Shown: positions 32,687-41,810, counted from the first letter of the stretch. The stretch: 64,000 nt of DNA from Reyranella sp. (GCF_004297405.1 NZ_SCVC01000033.1:1-64000); one strand, 5' to 3'. Notes: generated by a model not told the origin, from the letters alone. Translations and numbers: made by a program.

Positions 32687-33598
32687 ATGGATCAGCTCGC
32701 TTCGCTCTATTTCGTCATTCTGCCGGTGGTGATTGGCGCTGCTCTGGTCGAAGGGCTGGTCCTGTCGAAGAGGCGGGCAGAACGCTACGACTGGAAGAGC
32801 TGGGCCTGCTCGCTGGCCGACCTTGGCGGCCGTCGACTGCTGGCGCTTATTCCCTATACCTTCGCGGCACCCTGGCTCGACTGGGTCTGGGAGCATCGCC
32901 TGTTCACGCAGTCGCTCGACGACATAGGGTCGGTGCTGCTGCTCTTCCTCGGGCTGGAATTCTTCTACTACTGGTATCACCGCACCAGTCACACCGTGCG
33001 ATGGTTCTGGACGTCTCACTCGGTGCATCACTCACCGAACCAGCTCAACCTTTCCGCAGCTTACCGTCTAGGCTGGTTCGGCAAGTTCACGGGGACGTCG
33101 CTCTTCTTCACGCCGCTGGTCCTGCTGGGCTTCACGCCGGTCACGGTGTTGACGGCGCTGTTCCTCAATCTGCTCTACCAGTTCTGGCTGCATGCCGACT
33201 GGGTCCCGCGGCTCGGCTGGCTGGAATATGTGCTGAACACGCCGTCCAGCCACCGCGTCCATCACGCCCGCAATCCCGAGTATCTCGATGCCAACTACGG
33301 TGGTGTGCTGATCGTCTTCGATCGGCTGTTCGGCACCTACGTCGCGGAGCGCAAGGATCTGCCCTGCGACTTCGGCCTGGTTTCGCCCGCGGTGTCTTCG
33401 CGCAATCCCTTCCTGATCAACGTGCATCCGTGGATCGGGCTTGCACAGGATCTCGCCTCCGCGCGCTCACCCAACGAGGCTTGGATGTATCTGTTTGGTC
33501 CGCCCGGCTGGCGGCCCGACGGCAAAGGCCTGACAACGGCCGAGATCAAGAAGCGAGCGGATTTGGCGGCTGGGCAAAGCACGCTTTCACCGGCCTAG
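32687..33598 (+). CDS. Fatty acid hydroxylase / sterol desaturase family membrane protein
   Basis: A 303-residue protein with four to five membrane helices and the three His clusters of the family: YHRTSH, HSVHHS and HRVHHA. The ATG at 32687 gives MDQLASLYFVILPVV. An in-frame GTG at 32639 lies inside the operator palindrome and is rejected. It is likely induced through the divergent TetR. It differs from the 24051 paralogue in lacking the extra N-terminal helices. Substrate (lipid, sterol or hopanoid) unknown. Confidence 0.85.
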   Translation: MDQLASLYFVILPVVIGAALVEGLVLSKRRAERYDWKSWACSLADLGGRRLLALIPYTFAAPWLDWVWEHRLFTQSLDDIGSVLLLFLGLEFFYYWYHRTSHTVRWFWTSHSVHHSPNQLNLSAAYRLGWFGKFTGTSLFFTPLVLLGFTPVTVLTALFLNLLYQFWLHADWVPRLGWLEYVLNTPSSHRVHHARNPEYLDANYGGVLIVFDRLFGTYVAERKDLPCDFGLVSPAVSSRNPFLINVHPWIGLAQDLASARSPNEAWMYLFGPPGWRPDGKGLTTAEIKKRADLAAGQSTLSPA

Positions 33599-33647
33599 GC
33601 ACGCGGTGCCGGCATGCCTGGAGACTGGGTGGTGCAGAGGGGTGGGC

Positions 33648-33685
33648 AAAAAAGAAGGGGCGCGGACCTTGCGATCCGCGCCCCT
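33648..33685 (-). terminator. Intrinsic terminator (minus strand)
   Basis: A perfect 11 bp stem, AGGGGCGCGGA (33656-33666) with TCCGCGCCCCT (33675-33685), is followed on the minus strand by CTTCTTTTTT. It ends the glycine-zipper lipoprotein transcript. A run of A on its other side gives no U-tract for the plus strand. Confidence 0.85.
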
Positions 33686-33764
33686 CTCGCTCGCCTAAGC
33701 ACGCAATCGGGCCGTGTGGTGGGTGGGTGGGAGGACCGGGCGCGCGCCTAGACTTGCTCCTGAA

Positions 33765-33974
33765 TTATCGCCGGGGTGCCGTCGCGGCACCGACGCCAGC
33801 GCCAACGGCGCCGCCGACCAGTGCGCCTGGCAGTAGGCCGATGGGCGTCAAGGCGCCGATGAGGGCACCCGTACCTGCGCCAATTCCGCCGCCGGTGACG
33901 GCTCGTTGGCCCCAAGTCTCACCGCAGGCGGCAAGGCCAAAGGCCATGGCGGAAAGGGCGATGAATTTCAGCAT
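33765..33974 (-). CDS. Small glycine-zipper lipoprotein
   Basis: A 69-residue protein with a lipoprotein signal ending in LAAC (lipidated Cys17), then alternating Gly/Ala motifs (GGGIGAGTGALIGAL, GALVGGAVGAGVGAA) typical of glycine-zipper outer-membrane lipoproteins. It probably sits in the outer membrane. Function unknown. Its own terminator lies downstream. Confidence 0.8.
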   Translation of the reverse strand: MLKFIALSAMAFGLAACGETWGQRAVTGGGIGAGTGALIGALTPIGLLPGALVGGAVGAGVGAATAPRR

Positions 33975-34074
33975 ACTCTCAAACTCCCAGTGACGTGACT
34001 TGGCGGGAACATGGCCCCACCGCTTCGCGTTCGATTAGACACGCTAACGACCTTCAGGGTGGAAAGTTTCACAA

Positions 34075-34638
34075 ATGCGGTCCTGGCGCTGTGTCCTTCC
34101 TGTGACCCTGATGCTTGCGGCCGCCCTTCCCGGGCAGGCGCAGACCGTCGGCGGCGCCGATTATGCGCCGCAATACGATTTTTCGGAGTTCTGGGCCGCC
34201 ACGGACGGCCGGCGGTTTCAGGTCGTCATGGCCGGGAATCCCTTCCCGGCGCTGCCAATAGGGGAGGTGAAACACCACCTGCTGCCGGTGATGCAGGCGA
34301 ACAAGCCCCGTCCCAACCTTACCTTCACCTACGAGACGCCACCCGAGGAGGTCAGGCCGAGCTATCGGCTGGCGCTCGTGTTCGACCCGGCCAACGATCT
34401 GACGGCCGCGCGCGTCTGTTCCGGCCAGACTTTCCTGAAACCGCCGACGCCGGGCCGCTTCTATGTCTTCGGCGTCTATTGCCGCGACGATCTCGCTTTG
34501 TCGCAAACGACCGCCTGGACCCAGGCGGCGGGGCCTGACGATCCGCGGCTGGGTCCACTGTTTGCCCAACTCTTTCTCGTTCTGTTCGACGACCGGCGCT
34601 GGCGCCGCTTCCCCTTCGACCCCCGGTTTGGCCGTTAG
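34075..34638 (+). CDS. Exported protein of unknown function
   Basis: A 187-residue protein with a signal peptide cleaved after AQA (about residue 22). The mature part has two Cys that could form a disulfide (SGQTF and VYCRDD regions) and 'YRLALVFDPANDLTAARVC'. It belongs to no family I recognise, though similar exported proteins are common in alphaproteobacteria. It is followed 59 bp later by a small membrane protein on the same strand. Confidence 0.65.
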   Translation: MRSWRCVLPVTLMLAAALPGQAQTVGGADYAPQYDFSEFWAATDGRRFQVVMAGNPFPALPIGEVKHHLLPVMQANKPRPNLTFTYETPPEEVRPSYRLALVFDPANDLTAARVCSGQTFLKPPTPGRFYVFGVYCRDDLALSQTTAWTQAAGPDDPRLGPLFAQLFLVLFDDRRWRRFPFDPRFGR

Positions 34639-34697
34639 GGCAGCTTGGCCACAGGTTCAGGATGTGGCACTGCTCCCGCCCTCGGGGGGAGAAGCCG

Positions 34698-34991
34698 GTG
34701 AATCAGGATCTCGAAGTCTGGTTGATGTTTCTGCCATTCTGGCTGCTGGGAACGGTCGCAATCCTGGCGGCCCTCTGGCATGGCCTGCGATTTGTCGTGG
34801 TGCACGCCCGTGCCCATGCTGCAGGCCACGTTCCCAAATTCTCGCTGACTCGCAGGCTGCAGTGGCACGAATTGACCGACGACGGTCGGCACCACCTCAA
34901 GCGGGCTTTCCTGAGCTTCTTTATCTTCTTCGGGCTAACTGCCCTTGGCATCGCGTGTGTTGCGGCCTGGGCATTCTGGCACCACGGCTGA
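34698..34991 (+). CDS. Small two-helix membrane protein, unknown
   Basis: A 97-residue protein from a GTG preceded by GGGGGGAGAAG; an ATG at 34662 would add 12 residues. Hydrophobic helices lie at about 7-28 and 71-92, with a His/Arg-rich hydrophilic segment between them. It is not a family I recognise. It converges on a tiny lipoprotein gene. Confidence 0.55.
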   Translation: MNQDLEVWLMFLPFWLLGTVAILAALWHGLRFVVVHARAHAAGHVPKFSLTRRLQWHELTDDGRHHLKRAFLSFFIFFGLTALGIACVAAWAFWHHG

Positions 34992-35001
34992 GAGCCGGCC
35001 C

Positions 35002-35121
35002 TTACTCGGCAGTCAGGGCAACGACCTCATAGTTGCTGGACGGGGCGATCTGGATCACCGGATCGCAGGCATTCACGAGCATAACCAGCACGCCGAGGGA
35101 TGTAAGAACGCGGAGGAACAT
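35002..35121 (-). CDS. 39-residue lipoprotein-like small protein
   Basis: The frame MFLRVLTSLGVLVMLVNACD... has a hydrophobic signal with a lipobox-like LVNAC (Cys19) and a short 20-residue tail. A strong AGGAGGG ribosome site stands 8 nt before the ATG, which is unusually good evidence for so short a gene. It is divergent from the Baeyer-Villiger monooxygenase gene. Small lipoproteins of this size are often entericidin-like or envelope-stress proteins, but I see no defining motif. Confidence 0.6.
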   Translation of the reverse strand: MFLRVLTSLGVLVMLVNACDPVIQIAPSSNYEVVALTAE

Positions 35122-35286
35122 GGGGAAAACCCTCCTCTGCTCGACAAACGCCGCCCGCCATCGTCCGGTTGCCCGCCATTTGGCAATGTTCTGCCCTTTT
35201 GCAGGTCGGCAGGGAACGCTCAGTGGGTTCTGCCCTGTCGCCATGGCGGCCTGTATGCTGGGGCCAAATCTAAGGAGGAAGCCCCC

Positions 35287-36900
35287 ATGACCGCCGACAT
35301 CGAGCGCTGGGACGTCATCATCATCGGCGCGGGCCTTTCAGGCATGTACCAGCTCCTGAAGCTGCGCCAGCTCGGCTTCAAGGCGCATGTCTACGAGGCC
35401 GGCGGCGGTGTCGGTGGCACCTGGTACTGGAACCGCTATCCAGGTGCGCGCTTCGACTCGGAGAGCTGGACCTATGGCTACTCTTTCTCATCCGAGGTGC
35501 TGAAAGAGTGGAACTGGAAGGAGCATTTCTCCGGCCAGCCCGAGAACCTGCGCTACTGCGAGTTCGTTGCCGACAAGTTCGACCTGCGTCGCGACATCAC
35601 CTTCAACACGCGCGTGAAGTCCGCGCACTGGGACGAGGCCGCCAACGAGTGGGAAGCCACGTTCGAGGACGGCAAGCGCGCCCGCGCCCGCTTCCTGGTG
35701 ACGGCCATCGGGCCGCTCTCGTCGCCGACCATGCCGGTGATCCCCGGCGTCGAGGATTTCAAGGGCGAGTCCTGGCACACCGGCCTGTGGCCGCATCGTC
35801 CCGTGACCTTCGCCGGCAAGCGCGTGGCGGTGATCGGCACCGGCGCTTCGGGTGTGCAGGCCATCACAGAGATCGCCAAGACGGTGGGCCATCTCACCGT
35901 ATTTCAGCGTACGCCCAACTGGTGCACGCCGCTGCGCAACAGCGCCATCGCGCCGGAGGAGATGGAGAAGATCCGCGGCCGCTACGATGAGATCTTCGCG
36001 CAGTGCCGCGACAACTGGGGCTGCTTCATTCACACCGCCGACCCACGCCATGCCACTGAGGTTACGCCCGAGGAGCGCGATGCGTTCTTCGAGGAACTTT
36101 ACAACATGCCGGGTTTCGCCTTCTGGCAGGGCAACTTCCGTGACGTGCTGATGGACCAGAAGGCCAACGACGCGCTCACCCAGTTCGTGATCAAGAAGAT
36201 CCGGGCCCGGTTAAAGGATCAGAAGCTCGCCGACAAGCTGATCCCGACCAACCACGGCTACGGCACCCGCCGCGTGCCGCTCGAGAGCGGCTACTTCGAG
36301 GTCTACAACCAGCCCAACGTGAAGCTCGTCGATCTGCGCGAGACGCCGATCGAGCGCATCACGGAAAAGGGGCTCAAGACGAGTGATGCCGAGTACGAGT
36401 TCGACATGATCATCTACGCGACCGGCTTCGATGCCATCACCGGCGCGTTCGATCGCATCGACTTCCGCGGCCGCAATGGCGAGAAGCTCCGGGACAAGTG
36501 GGCCGACGGCCCGCACACCTATCTCGGCATGAACGTCGCGGGCTTCCCCAACATGCTGACCCTGGTCGGTCCGCACAATGCCGCGACCTTCTGCAACCTG
36601 CCGCGCTGCATCGAGCAGAACGTCGAATTCGTGAGCGATCTTCTGGAGCACATGCGCGACAAGGGGCTGACGCGCATCGAGGCGACGCCGGATGCCGAGG
36701 AGACCTGGACGGCGCATGTCCATGACACCGCGTCACGATTGCTGCTGACGAAAGTCGATTCGTGGATGACTGGCGTGAACAAGAATGTCGCCGGCCGTCA
36801 GAAGCGCACCTTCATGGCCTATGCCGGCGGCGCGCCGAAGTATCGCCAGAAGTGCGAGGAGATCGTGGCGAACGGCTACGAAGGCTTCGCGCTGACCTAG
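35287..36900 (+). CDS. Baeyer-Villiger flavin monooxygenase
   Basis: A 537-residue FAD/NADPH enzyme with an N-terminal FAD motif GAGLSG (about residues 14-19) and a second Rossmann motif GTGASG. The Baeyer-Villiger fingerprint FKGESWHTGLWPH (158-170) matches FxGxxxHTxxWP. It turns ketones into esters or lactones, for example cyclohexanone/steroid-type substrates. The ATG follows AAGGAGG by 6 nt. It is convergent with a MocR regulator and appears to stand alone, without a neighbouring esterase. Confidence 0.92.
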   Translation: MTADIERWDVIIIGAGLSGMYQLLKLRQLGFKAHVYEAGGGVGGTWYWNRYPGARFDSESWTYGYSFSSEVLKEWNWKEHFSGQPENLRYCEFVADKFDLRRDITFNTRVKSAHWDEAANEWEATFEDGKRARARFLVTAIGPLSSPTMPVIPGVEDFKGESWHTGLWPHRPVTFAGKRVAVIGTGASGVQAITEIAKTVGHLTVFQRTPNWCTPLRNSAIAPEEMEKIRGRYDEIFAQCRDNWGCFIHTADPRHATEVTPEERDAFFEELYNMPGFAFWQGNFRDVLMDQKANDALTQFVIKKIRARLKDQKLADKLIPTNHGYGTRRVPLESGYFEVYNQPNVKLVDLRETPIERITEKGLKTSDAEYEFDMIIYATGFDAITGAFDRIDFRGRNGEKLRDKWADGPHTYLGMNVAGFPNMLTLVGPHNAATFCNLPRCIEQNVEFVSDLLEHMRDKGLTRIEATPDAEETWTAHVHDTASRLLLTKVDSWMTGVNKNVAGRQKRTFMAYAGGAPKYRQKCEEIVANGYEGFALT

Positions 36901-36908
36901 GCTGCGAC

Positions 36909-38327
36909 CTAGGCGATGGCGCGTGCCAGGGCCTTCGCTCGCGCGAGAGCCTGTTCCTCCGGAATGTTGGTGAAGCTCAGCATCAGGCCGGAATCGCGTG
37001 TCCGTCCGAGGTACTGGGCGGAAAGCGCGGTAGGCAGGAGACCATGCCGGAGGGCGCGGCGTGCGAGTTCGACGTCGTCGCCCTGTTCGGGAAAACGGGC
37101 GAGCAGATGCATGCCGCCTGGCCGCAGCGTCATCTCCAGCCGATCGCCAAAGGTGCTGCGCAGTGCCGAGGCGAGAGCGTCGCGTCGGGCCGCATAGAGG
37201 CCGCGCATGCGCTTGAGATGCCGGCCGAAGTGTCCTCCGGAAAGAAAGTCAGCAACGACGCGTTGACCCAGCACAGGTTCGCCATGGGTGGTGGCGCGCT
37301 TCGCCTCGATGACCTGCTGAATCAGGGAATGAGGCACGACGAGATAGCCGAGGCAGAGGCCGGGGAAGAGGGTCTTGCTGAAGCTGCCGGCGTAGATCAC
37401 GCGGTCGGCGAGATCGAGACTCTTCAGTGCCGGGAGCTTTCGCCCGACATAGTGGAACTCGCCATCGTAGTCGTCCTCGACGATCCAGCCTTTCGTCTCG
37501 GTGGCCCAGGCAAGGAGCCTCTGTCGGCGGGCGAGTGAGAGGGCGACGCCGAGCGCGCTCTGATGGGCGGGCGTCACCACTACGAGCCGGGCGCGGGGCG
37601 CGTTCTCTTGCGCGAACTCCACGTTCAGTCCCTGATCGTCGACAGGGATGGTCAGCAGCCGGGCCGATGCCGCTTCCAGGGCATGGCGTGCAAGGAAATA
37701 GCCGGGTTCCTCGAACCACACCCCGTCGCCCGGCCGCAGGAGCAGACGAGCCATCAGGCTGAGGGCGTCCTGATAGCCGCTGGTGATGACCACCTGCGAC
37801 GCGTGGCACGGCACGCCGCGCGAGACGGCGAGGTACGACGCGATTGCCTCGCGGAGATCGGGCAGGCCTGCATAGGCGGGATAGGAGAGGGCGCCGCCGC
37901 TTAGTCGCTTGGCGGTGCGTGCGGTCAATCGCGCCCAAAGAGCGCGCGGGAACGCGTCCAGGGCGGGCAGGCCCAACTGGAACGGTCGCGGCTCGGTGCC
38001 TGATTCCTCCTCGGGCGCTGGCTGCAGTTTCTCGCGGACCGAGCGCGCGGGCAGAGCGCCGATCTGCAGATCGGGCGAGACGATCGTTCCGGCGGGTCCA
38101 CGCGAGAGGAGGTAGCCTTCGCCGACGAGCCGCGCGTAGGTCATGTCCACGGTGCCGCGCGCTACGCCCAGCTCACTCGCCAGAGTGCGGACCGAAGGCA
38201 GCTTTTCTCCGGGCGTGAGCTGCCGCTTGGCGATTGCCGTCCGGATCCGCTGGTAAAGCTGCTCCTGCAAAGGGAGCGCGGACCGCGCCAGGGGAGTGGA
38301 AACGAGGCGTTCGGTATGGCGAGGCAT
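36909..38327 (-). CDS. MocR/PdxR-type GntR regulator with aminotransferase domain
   Basis: A 472-residue protein. The N-terminal GntR winged helix (about 20-85, 'KLPSVRTLASELGVARGTVDMTYARLVGEGYL') is joined to a fold-type I aminotransferase-like domain with a PLP-binding Lys in 'YAGSFSKTLFPG'. These sense PLP, or an amino-acid/PLP adduct. It is divergent from an AhpD-like gene; MocR-AhpD-like pairs are common, so I infer it controls the 38412-39926 operon. Confidence 0.88.
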   Translation of the reverse strand: MPRHTERLVSTPLARSALPLQEQLYQRIRTAIAKRQLTPGEKLPSVRTLASELGVARGTVDMTYARLVGEGYLLSRGPAGTIVSPDLQIGALPARSVREKLQPAPEEESGTEPRPFQLGLPALDAFPRALWARLTARTAKRLSGGALSYPAYAGLPDLREAIASYLAVSRGVPCHASQVVITSGYQDALSLMARLLLRPGDGVWFEEPGYFLARHALEAASARLLTIPVDDQGLNVEFAQENAPRARLVVVTPAHQSALGVALSLARRQRLLAWATETKGWIVEDDYDGEFHYVGRKLPALKSLDLADRVIYAGSFSKTLFPGLCLGYLVVPHSLIQQVIEAKRATTHGEPVLGQRVVADFLSGGHFGRHLKRMRGLYAARRDALASALRSTFGDRLEMTLRPGGMHLLARFPEQGDDVELARRALRHGLLPTALSAQYLGRTRDSGLMLSFTNIPEEQALARAKALARAIA

Positions 38328-38349
38328 GGCCTAGTGATTTTCTCAAATC

Positions 38350-38383
38350 TTGGACCATTTATATAGGCCATAAGAGTGCCATC
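38350..38383. promoter_or_regulatory. Candidate MocR binding repeats
   Basis: The AT-rich divergent region holds three spaced CCAT-type elements (GGACCAT, AGGCCAT, GTGCCAT), like the direct repeats bound by MocR dimers. Evidence is by eye and weak. Confidence 0.3.
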
Positions 38384-38411
38384 TAACGGACGTCACTTTT
38401 AGGAGTAACAC

Positions 38412-38885
38412 ATGTCCGTTCAGCGCCTTTCGATCCCGAAAGCCTCGCCCGAGGGATACGCGGCTCTCACCGCCGTCGAAACTTACATCCAGCGCAGCGG
38501 TCTGCCGGTAAGCCTGGTCGACCTGGTGAAGATGCGCGCGTCACAGATCAACGGCTGCGCCTTCTGTCTCGACATGCACAGCAAGGACGCCCGCAAGCTG
38601 GGGGAAACGGAGCAGCGGCTCTATCTCCTCAACGCTTGGCGAGAGTCGCCAATCTACACGCCGGCCGAGCGTGCTGCGCTGGCCTGGACCGAGTCTCTGA
38701 CACTGATCGCCGAGACTCATGCACCCGATGCTGACTACGAACTCCTGCAAAAGCACTTTTCGGCCAAGGAGATCGCCGATCTCACAATCCTGATCGGGAT
38801 GATCAATCTCTGGAACCGGGTCGCGATTGGCATGCGCAACCAGCATCCGGTCGCCAGAGTGGAGGCGGTCCGTGAGCGCGCTTGA
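38412..38885 (+). CDS. AhpD-like carboxymuconolactone decarboxylase family protein
   Basis: A 157-residue all-helical protein with the redox motif CAFC and downstream His (CAFCLDMHSKDA, about residues 51-62). This is the AhpD-like CxxCxxxH peroxidase/reductase signature. An AGGAG site precedes the ATG. It is the first gene of a coupled trio (AhpD-like, GNAT, flavin reductase) divergent from mocR, likely an oxidative or electrophile stress response. Confidence 0.85.
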   Translation: MSVQRLSIPKASPEGYAALTAVETYIQRSGLPVSLVDLVKMRASQINGCAFCLDMHSKDARKLGETEQRLYLLNAWRESPIYTPAERAALAWTESLTLIAETHAPDADYELLQKHFSAKEIADLTILIGMINLWNRVAIGMRNQHPVARVEAVRERA

Positions 38886-39306
38886 GTTGCGTCACGCCGA
38901 TACCGACGAAGATCTCGGGGCGTGCTTTCCGCTGATGCAGCAGTTGCGGCCGCATCTTGCTGATGGTGTGGAGCTGCTTGCACGGGTGCGCCGGCAGGAG
39001 AAGGAGAGTTACCGGCTGCTTGCGGCCTGGCGAGACGGCAATCCCGTCGGTGCAGCCGGCTATCGGTTCCAGGAGAACCTGGTCCGGGGCCGCTTCGTCT
39101 ATGTCGACGACCTCGTCGTGCTCGACAGTGAACGCCGGTGCGGAATCGGCGCGCTCGTGTTGGACGAGGTCTCGCGGATCGCCAAGGGCGCTGGCTACGA
39201 CTGGTTGACGTTGGATACCGCGCTCAACAATTCATTGGGGCAGAGGTTCTATTTCCGGTGGGGCATGCTTTCGACGGCACTGCACTTTGGAAAACCTCTG
39301 CGATGA
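38872..39306 (+). CDS. GNAT N-acetyltransferase
   Basis: A 144-residue GNAT starting at a GTG that overlaps the AhpD-like gene by 14 bp. It has 'VYVDDLVVLDSERRCGIGALVLDEV' with the acetyl-CoA loop RCGIGA and a C-terminal 'NNSLGQRFYFRWGM'. Its stop overlaps the ATG of the next gene (ATGA), so all three are translationally coupled. Substrate unknown. Confidence 0.82.
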   Translation: MSALELRHADTDEDLGACFPLMQQLRPHLADGVELLARVRRQEKESYRLLAAWRDGNPVGAAGYRFQENLVRGRFVYVDDLVVLDSERRCGIGALVLDEVSRIAKGAGYDWLTLDTALNNSLGQRFYFRWGMLSTALHFGKPLR

Positions 39307-39926
39307 ATACGGTGCTGCTGCTCGAGGCCAGCCCGCGCTTCGGCCGCTCGCAGAGTCGCGCCGCAGCGGAGCACGTCATCTGTCGTCTGAAGGTGCGTGA
39401 GCCGGCGCTGCGTGTTCTTCAGCGTGATCTGGCGGCAGTACCACCGGCGTTGATCGACGAGGCCTTCACCGAGGCCATGTATGTGCCTGCGGCCAAGCAG
39501 GACGAGGGACAGCGTCAGGCACTTGCGGAGTCGGAGACGATGATTAGCGAGCTCGAACAAACAGGCGGTCTCGTCATCAGCACACCGATGAACAACTTCA
39601 CCGTGCCCGCCGTGCTGAAGGCCTGGATCGACCAGGTGCTTCGCCTGGAACGTACATTCCGGTCGACGCCGACCGGAAAGGTCGGTCTGCTGACGGATCG
39701 ACCGACCTATGTGGTCGTCGCGACGGGCGGGTTCATCACCGGCGAACGCGCCCGGCAACCAGACTTCCTGACGCCGTATCTAAAGGCGGTCCTGGCGACC
39801 TTGGGAATCAAGACGATCCAGTTTCTTTACCTGGAGCGCATCCCGCGCGGTTCGGACTGGTCGCCAGACACGGATGTGCAGGTCCAGTGCTGGCTGGACC
39901 AACACCTTCCCTGTTCTGGTCGCTAG
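39303..39926 (+). CDS. FMN-dependent NAD(P)H oxidoreductase (AzoR-like flavodoxin-fold)
   Basis: A 207-residue protein of the flavodoxin-like NQOR/AzoR family, with N-terminal phosphate loop 'ASPRFGRSQSRAAA' and 'STPMNNFTVPAVLKAWIDQVLR' at the flavin edge. These reduce quinones or azo compounds by two electrons. It is the last gene of the MocR-linked operon. Its TAG shares CTAG with the convergent aminotransferase stop. Confidence 0.82.
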   Translation: MNTVLLLEASPRFGRSQSRAAAEHVICRLKVREPALRVLQRDLAAVPPALIDEAFTEAMYVPAAKQDEGQRQALAESETMISELEQTGGLVISTPMNNFTVPAVLKAWIDQVLRLERTFRSTPTGKVGLLTDRPTYVVVATGGFITGERARQPDFLTPYLKAVLATLGIKTIQFLYLERIPRGSDWSPDTDVQVQCWLDQHLPCSGR

Positions 39927-40780
39927 ATCACTCGCTGCGTGCGCGAGAACGCCATGTAGAGTTCATGTGCGCGGGCGGCGATCGGGCCGGGCTGCAGGTC
40001 GCGATCTTCGTAGCGGCTGACCGGCTGGACCTTGCCGGCATTGCCGGTGGTGAAAAGCTCGTCAGCATCTTCGAGATCGGCCGTCGTGACGGTGCGCTCC
40101 TCAACTGTGATGCCGGCCGAGCGCAGCAGCTTCACCGTGCGATTGCGCGTGATGCCGGCCAGGAATGAACCATTTGGCACCGGCGTCGACACCGTGCCGT
40201 TCTTGGCGAGGAAGATGTTGGAGCTGCAGGTCTCCGCCACATTGCCGATTGCGTCGAGCACGATGCCGTTGTTGAAGCCGCGCTTCATCATCTCGGCGAC
40301 GCCACGCGAAGAATTGGGATAGAGGCAGCTCGCCTTGGCATCGGTCGGTGCGCTCTCCGGCGTCGGCCGACGGATCGAGCGGCAGAGGCCCAGGGTCAGC
40401 GGTGTGCCGGCGCGCATCGGCGAGACATAGGTGCAGAGCAGGAACTGCGCTGAGTCGGGATCGACCGAGATCGGCCCGGCGCCACCCTTGCCGGCCCAGA
40501 ACATCGGCCGCACGTAGAGCTCGGCCTTGGGACCAAAGCGGCGCACGCTCTCGTGCATCAGCTTAAGTATGTCCTGCGGTGTCTGGGTGGGGTTCAGCCC
40601 GATGGCGCGGGCCGACCGCACGACGCGTTCCGCATGGAGGTCCAGATCCGGTCCGCAGCCCTCGAAGGCGCGGCCGCCGTCGAATACCATGGAGCCCAGC
40701 CAGAAGGCGTGGTCGCGTGGGCCCAGGATAGCCGGGTTGCCCTCGTGCCAGGTGCCGTTCCAGTAGGTGAGCGTGTCCAT
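39923..40780 (-). CDS. Class IV aminotransferase (branched-chain / D-amino acid type)
   Basis: A 285-residue fold-type IV PLP enzyme with 'FDGGRAFEG' near residue 35, the Schiff-base Lys in 'TDAKASCLYPNS' and 'NVAETCSSNIFLAKNG' in the cofactor site. It resembles IlvE-like branched-chain aminotransferases. The start MDTLTYWNG at 40780 is preferred to a longer frame. It is divergent from a DMT permease (43 bp gap), which may export or import a related compound. Confidence 0.8.
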   Translation of the reverse strand: MDTLTYWNGTWHEGNPAILGPRDHAFWLGSMVFDGGRAFEGCGPDLDLHAERVVRSARAIGLNPTQTPQDILKLMHESVRRFGPKAELYVRPMFWAGKGGAGPISVDPDSAQFLLCTYVSPMRAGTPLTLGLCRSIRRPTPESAPTDAKASCLYPNSSRGVAEMMKRGFNNGIVLDAIGNVAETCSSNIFLAKNGTVSTPVPNGSFLAGITRNRTVKLLRSAGITVEERTVTTADLEDADELFTTGNAGKVQPVSRYEDRDLQPGPIAARAHELYMAFSRTQRVI

Positions 40781-40823
40781 AGTTTTCCTCGTTCTTGGAA
40801 GCCGGCGGGAATAGCAGATTCCC

Positions 40824-41690
40824 ATGAGCGGGGCAGCCCTTCTGGCCCTCGGCGCGGCGTTTTGCTTCGCCCTGGCACTTATCCTGACGCAATTCGGGCT
40901 CCGGACCATGCCGTCCTGGCGCTCGCCGCTCTATTCGATCATCGGTTCGGCGGTGGTGGCGTGGTTGCTGGCGCTACCTCTGGTCGATTGGGATGCGCTC
41001 GATTGGCGTGCCGTGGCGATCTTCGCCGGAGTGGGCTGCATCTTCCCCGTGGTCGTGTCGATCCTCTCGGTGCGCTCCAACGAGAAACTGGGGCCAGCCG
41101 TGGCCGGCGCGGTCGGCAATGTCACGCCGCTCTTTGCCGTGTTGGGGGCCGTGCTGTTCCTGGGCGAGCACTTGCTGTTCGCGCAACTCGCCGGACTCGC
41201 GATGGTGGTGGGCGGTGTCGCCTTGCTGGCGCTGCGTGGTGGGGCTGGTGGCCGGCAGTGGTCGGTCTGGGTGCTCGGCTTGCCCTTGGCGGCGGCGTTG
41301 GTGCGCGGCTCGATCCAGCCCGCGATCAAGGCGGGTCTCGCGATCTGGCATGAACCCTTGGCGGCGGCGGCCATCGGCTACACGCTTTCCTCCGCTGTGA
41401 TCCTCCTCCTGGTTGGCCGTCGCGCCTTTCGCGAAGGCCCTGCGATTCGCGAAGGCGTTCTTTGGTTCCTGTGCGTCGGCTTTGCCAACGGCACGGCGAC
41501 CTTTCTTCTTTATGCAGCGCTGGGGCTCGGCTCGATCGCCCTGGTGGCGCCGCTGGTCGCGCTGTTTCCGCTCATCGCAGTCGTGCTGAGCTATTTCTTC
41601 CTGCGCGACGAGAAGCTGCACGCGATCGGCCTGCTGGGAATCTTGGTCAGCGTGGCCGGTGTCATTCTTCTGCTGCTCGGCGGGAAATGA
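40824..41690 (+). CDS. DMT/EamA-family transporter
   Basis: A 288-residue protein with ten hydrophobic helices in two EamA repeats (about 5-135 and 150-285). The end of the second, 'GLLGILVSVAGVILLLLG', is typical. The family exports amino acids, nucleotides or other metabolites. It is divergent from the class IV aminotransferase. Substrate unknown. Confidence 0.85.
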   Translation: MSGAALLALGAAFCFALALILTQFGLRTMPSWRSPLYSIIGSAVVAWLLALPLVDWDALDWRAVAIFAGVGCIFPVVVSILSVRSNEKLGPAVAGAVGNVTPLFAVLGAVLFLGEHLLFAQLAGLAMVVGGVALLALRGGAGGRQWSVWVLGLPLAAALVRGSIQPAIKAGLAIWHEPLAAAAIGYTLSSAVILLLVGRRAFREGPAIREGVLWFLCVGFANGTATFLLYAALGLGSIALVAPLVALFPLIAVVLSYFFLRDEKLHAIGLLGILVSVAGVILLLLGGK

Positions 41691-41810
41691 GCGTGTCCAA
41701 AAGACGGCGGAATGGGCGCGCGAATTCCCCAGATGGGGAGACACTTTCACAGGGGTCGATGCGTATCTCCCTTTGAGGCGGTGTGATGCCGCCGGGAACG
41801 GAGGCTGACT

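Noticed and set aside
34945..35286. N-terminal extension of the Baeyer-Villiger gene frame
   Set aside because: The ATG at 35287 follows a strong AAGGAGG site and gives the canonical FAD N-terminus. The extension would cover the tiny lipoprotein gene and its promoter.
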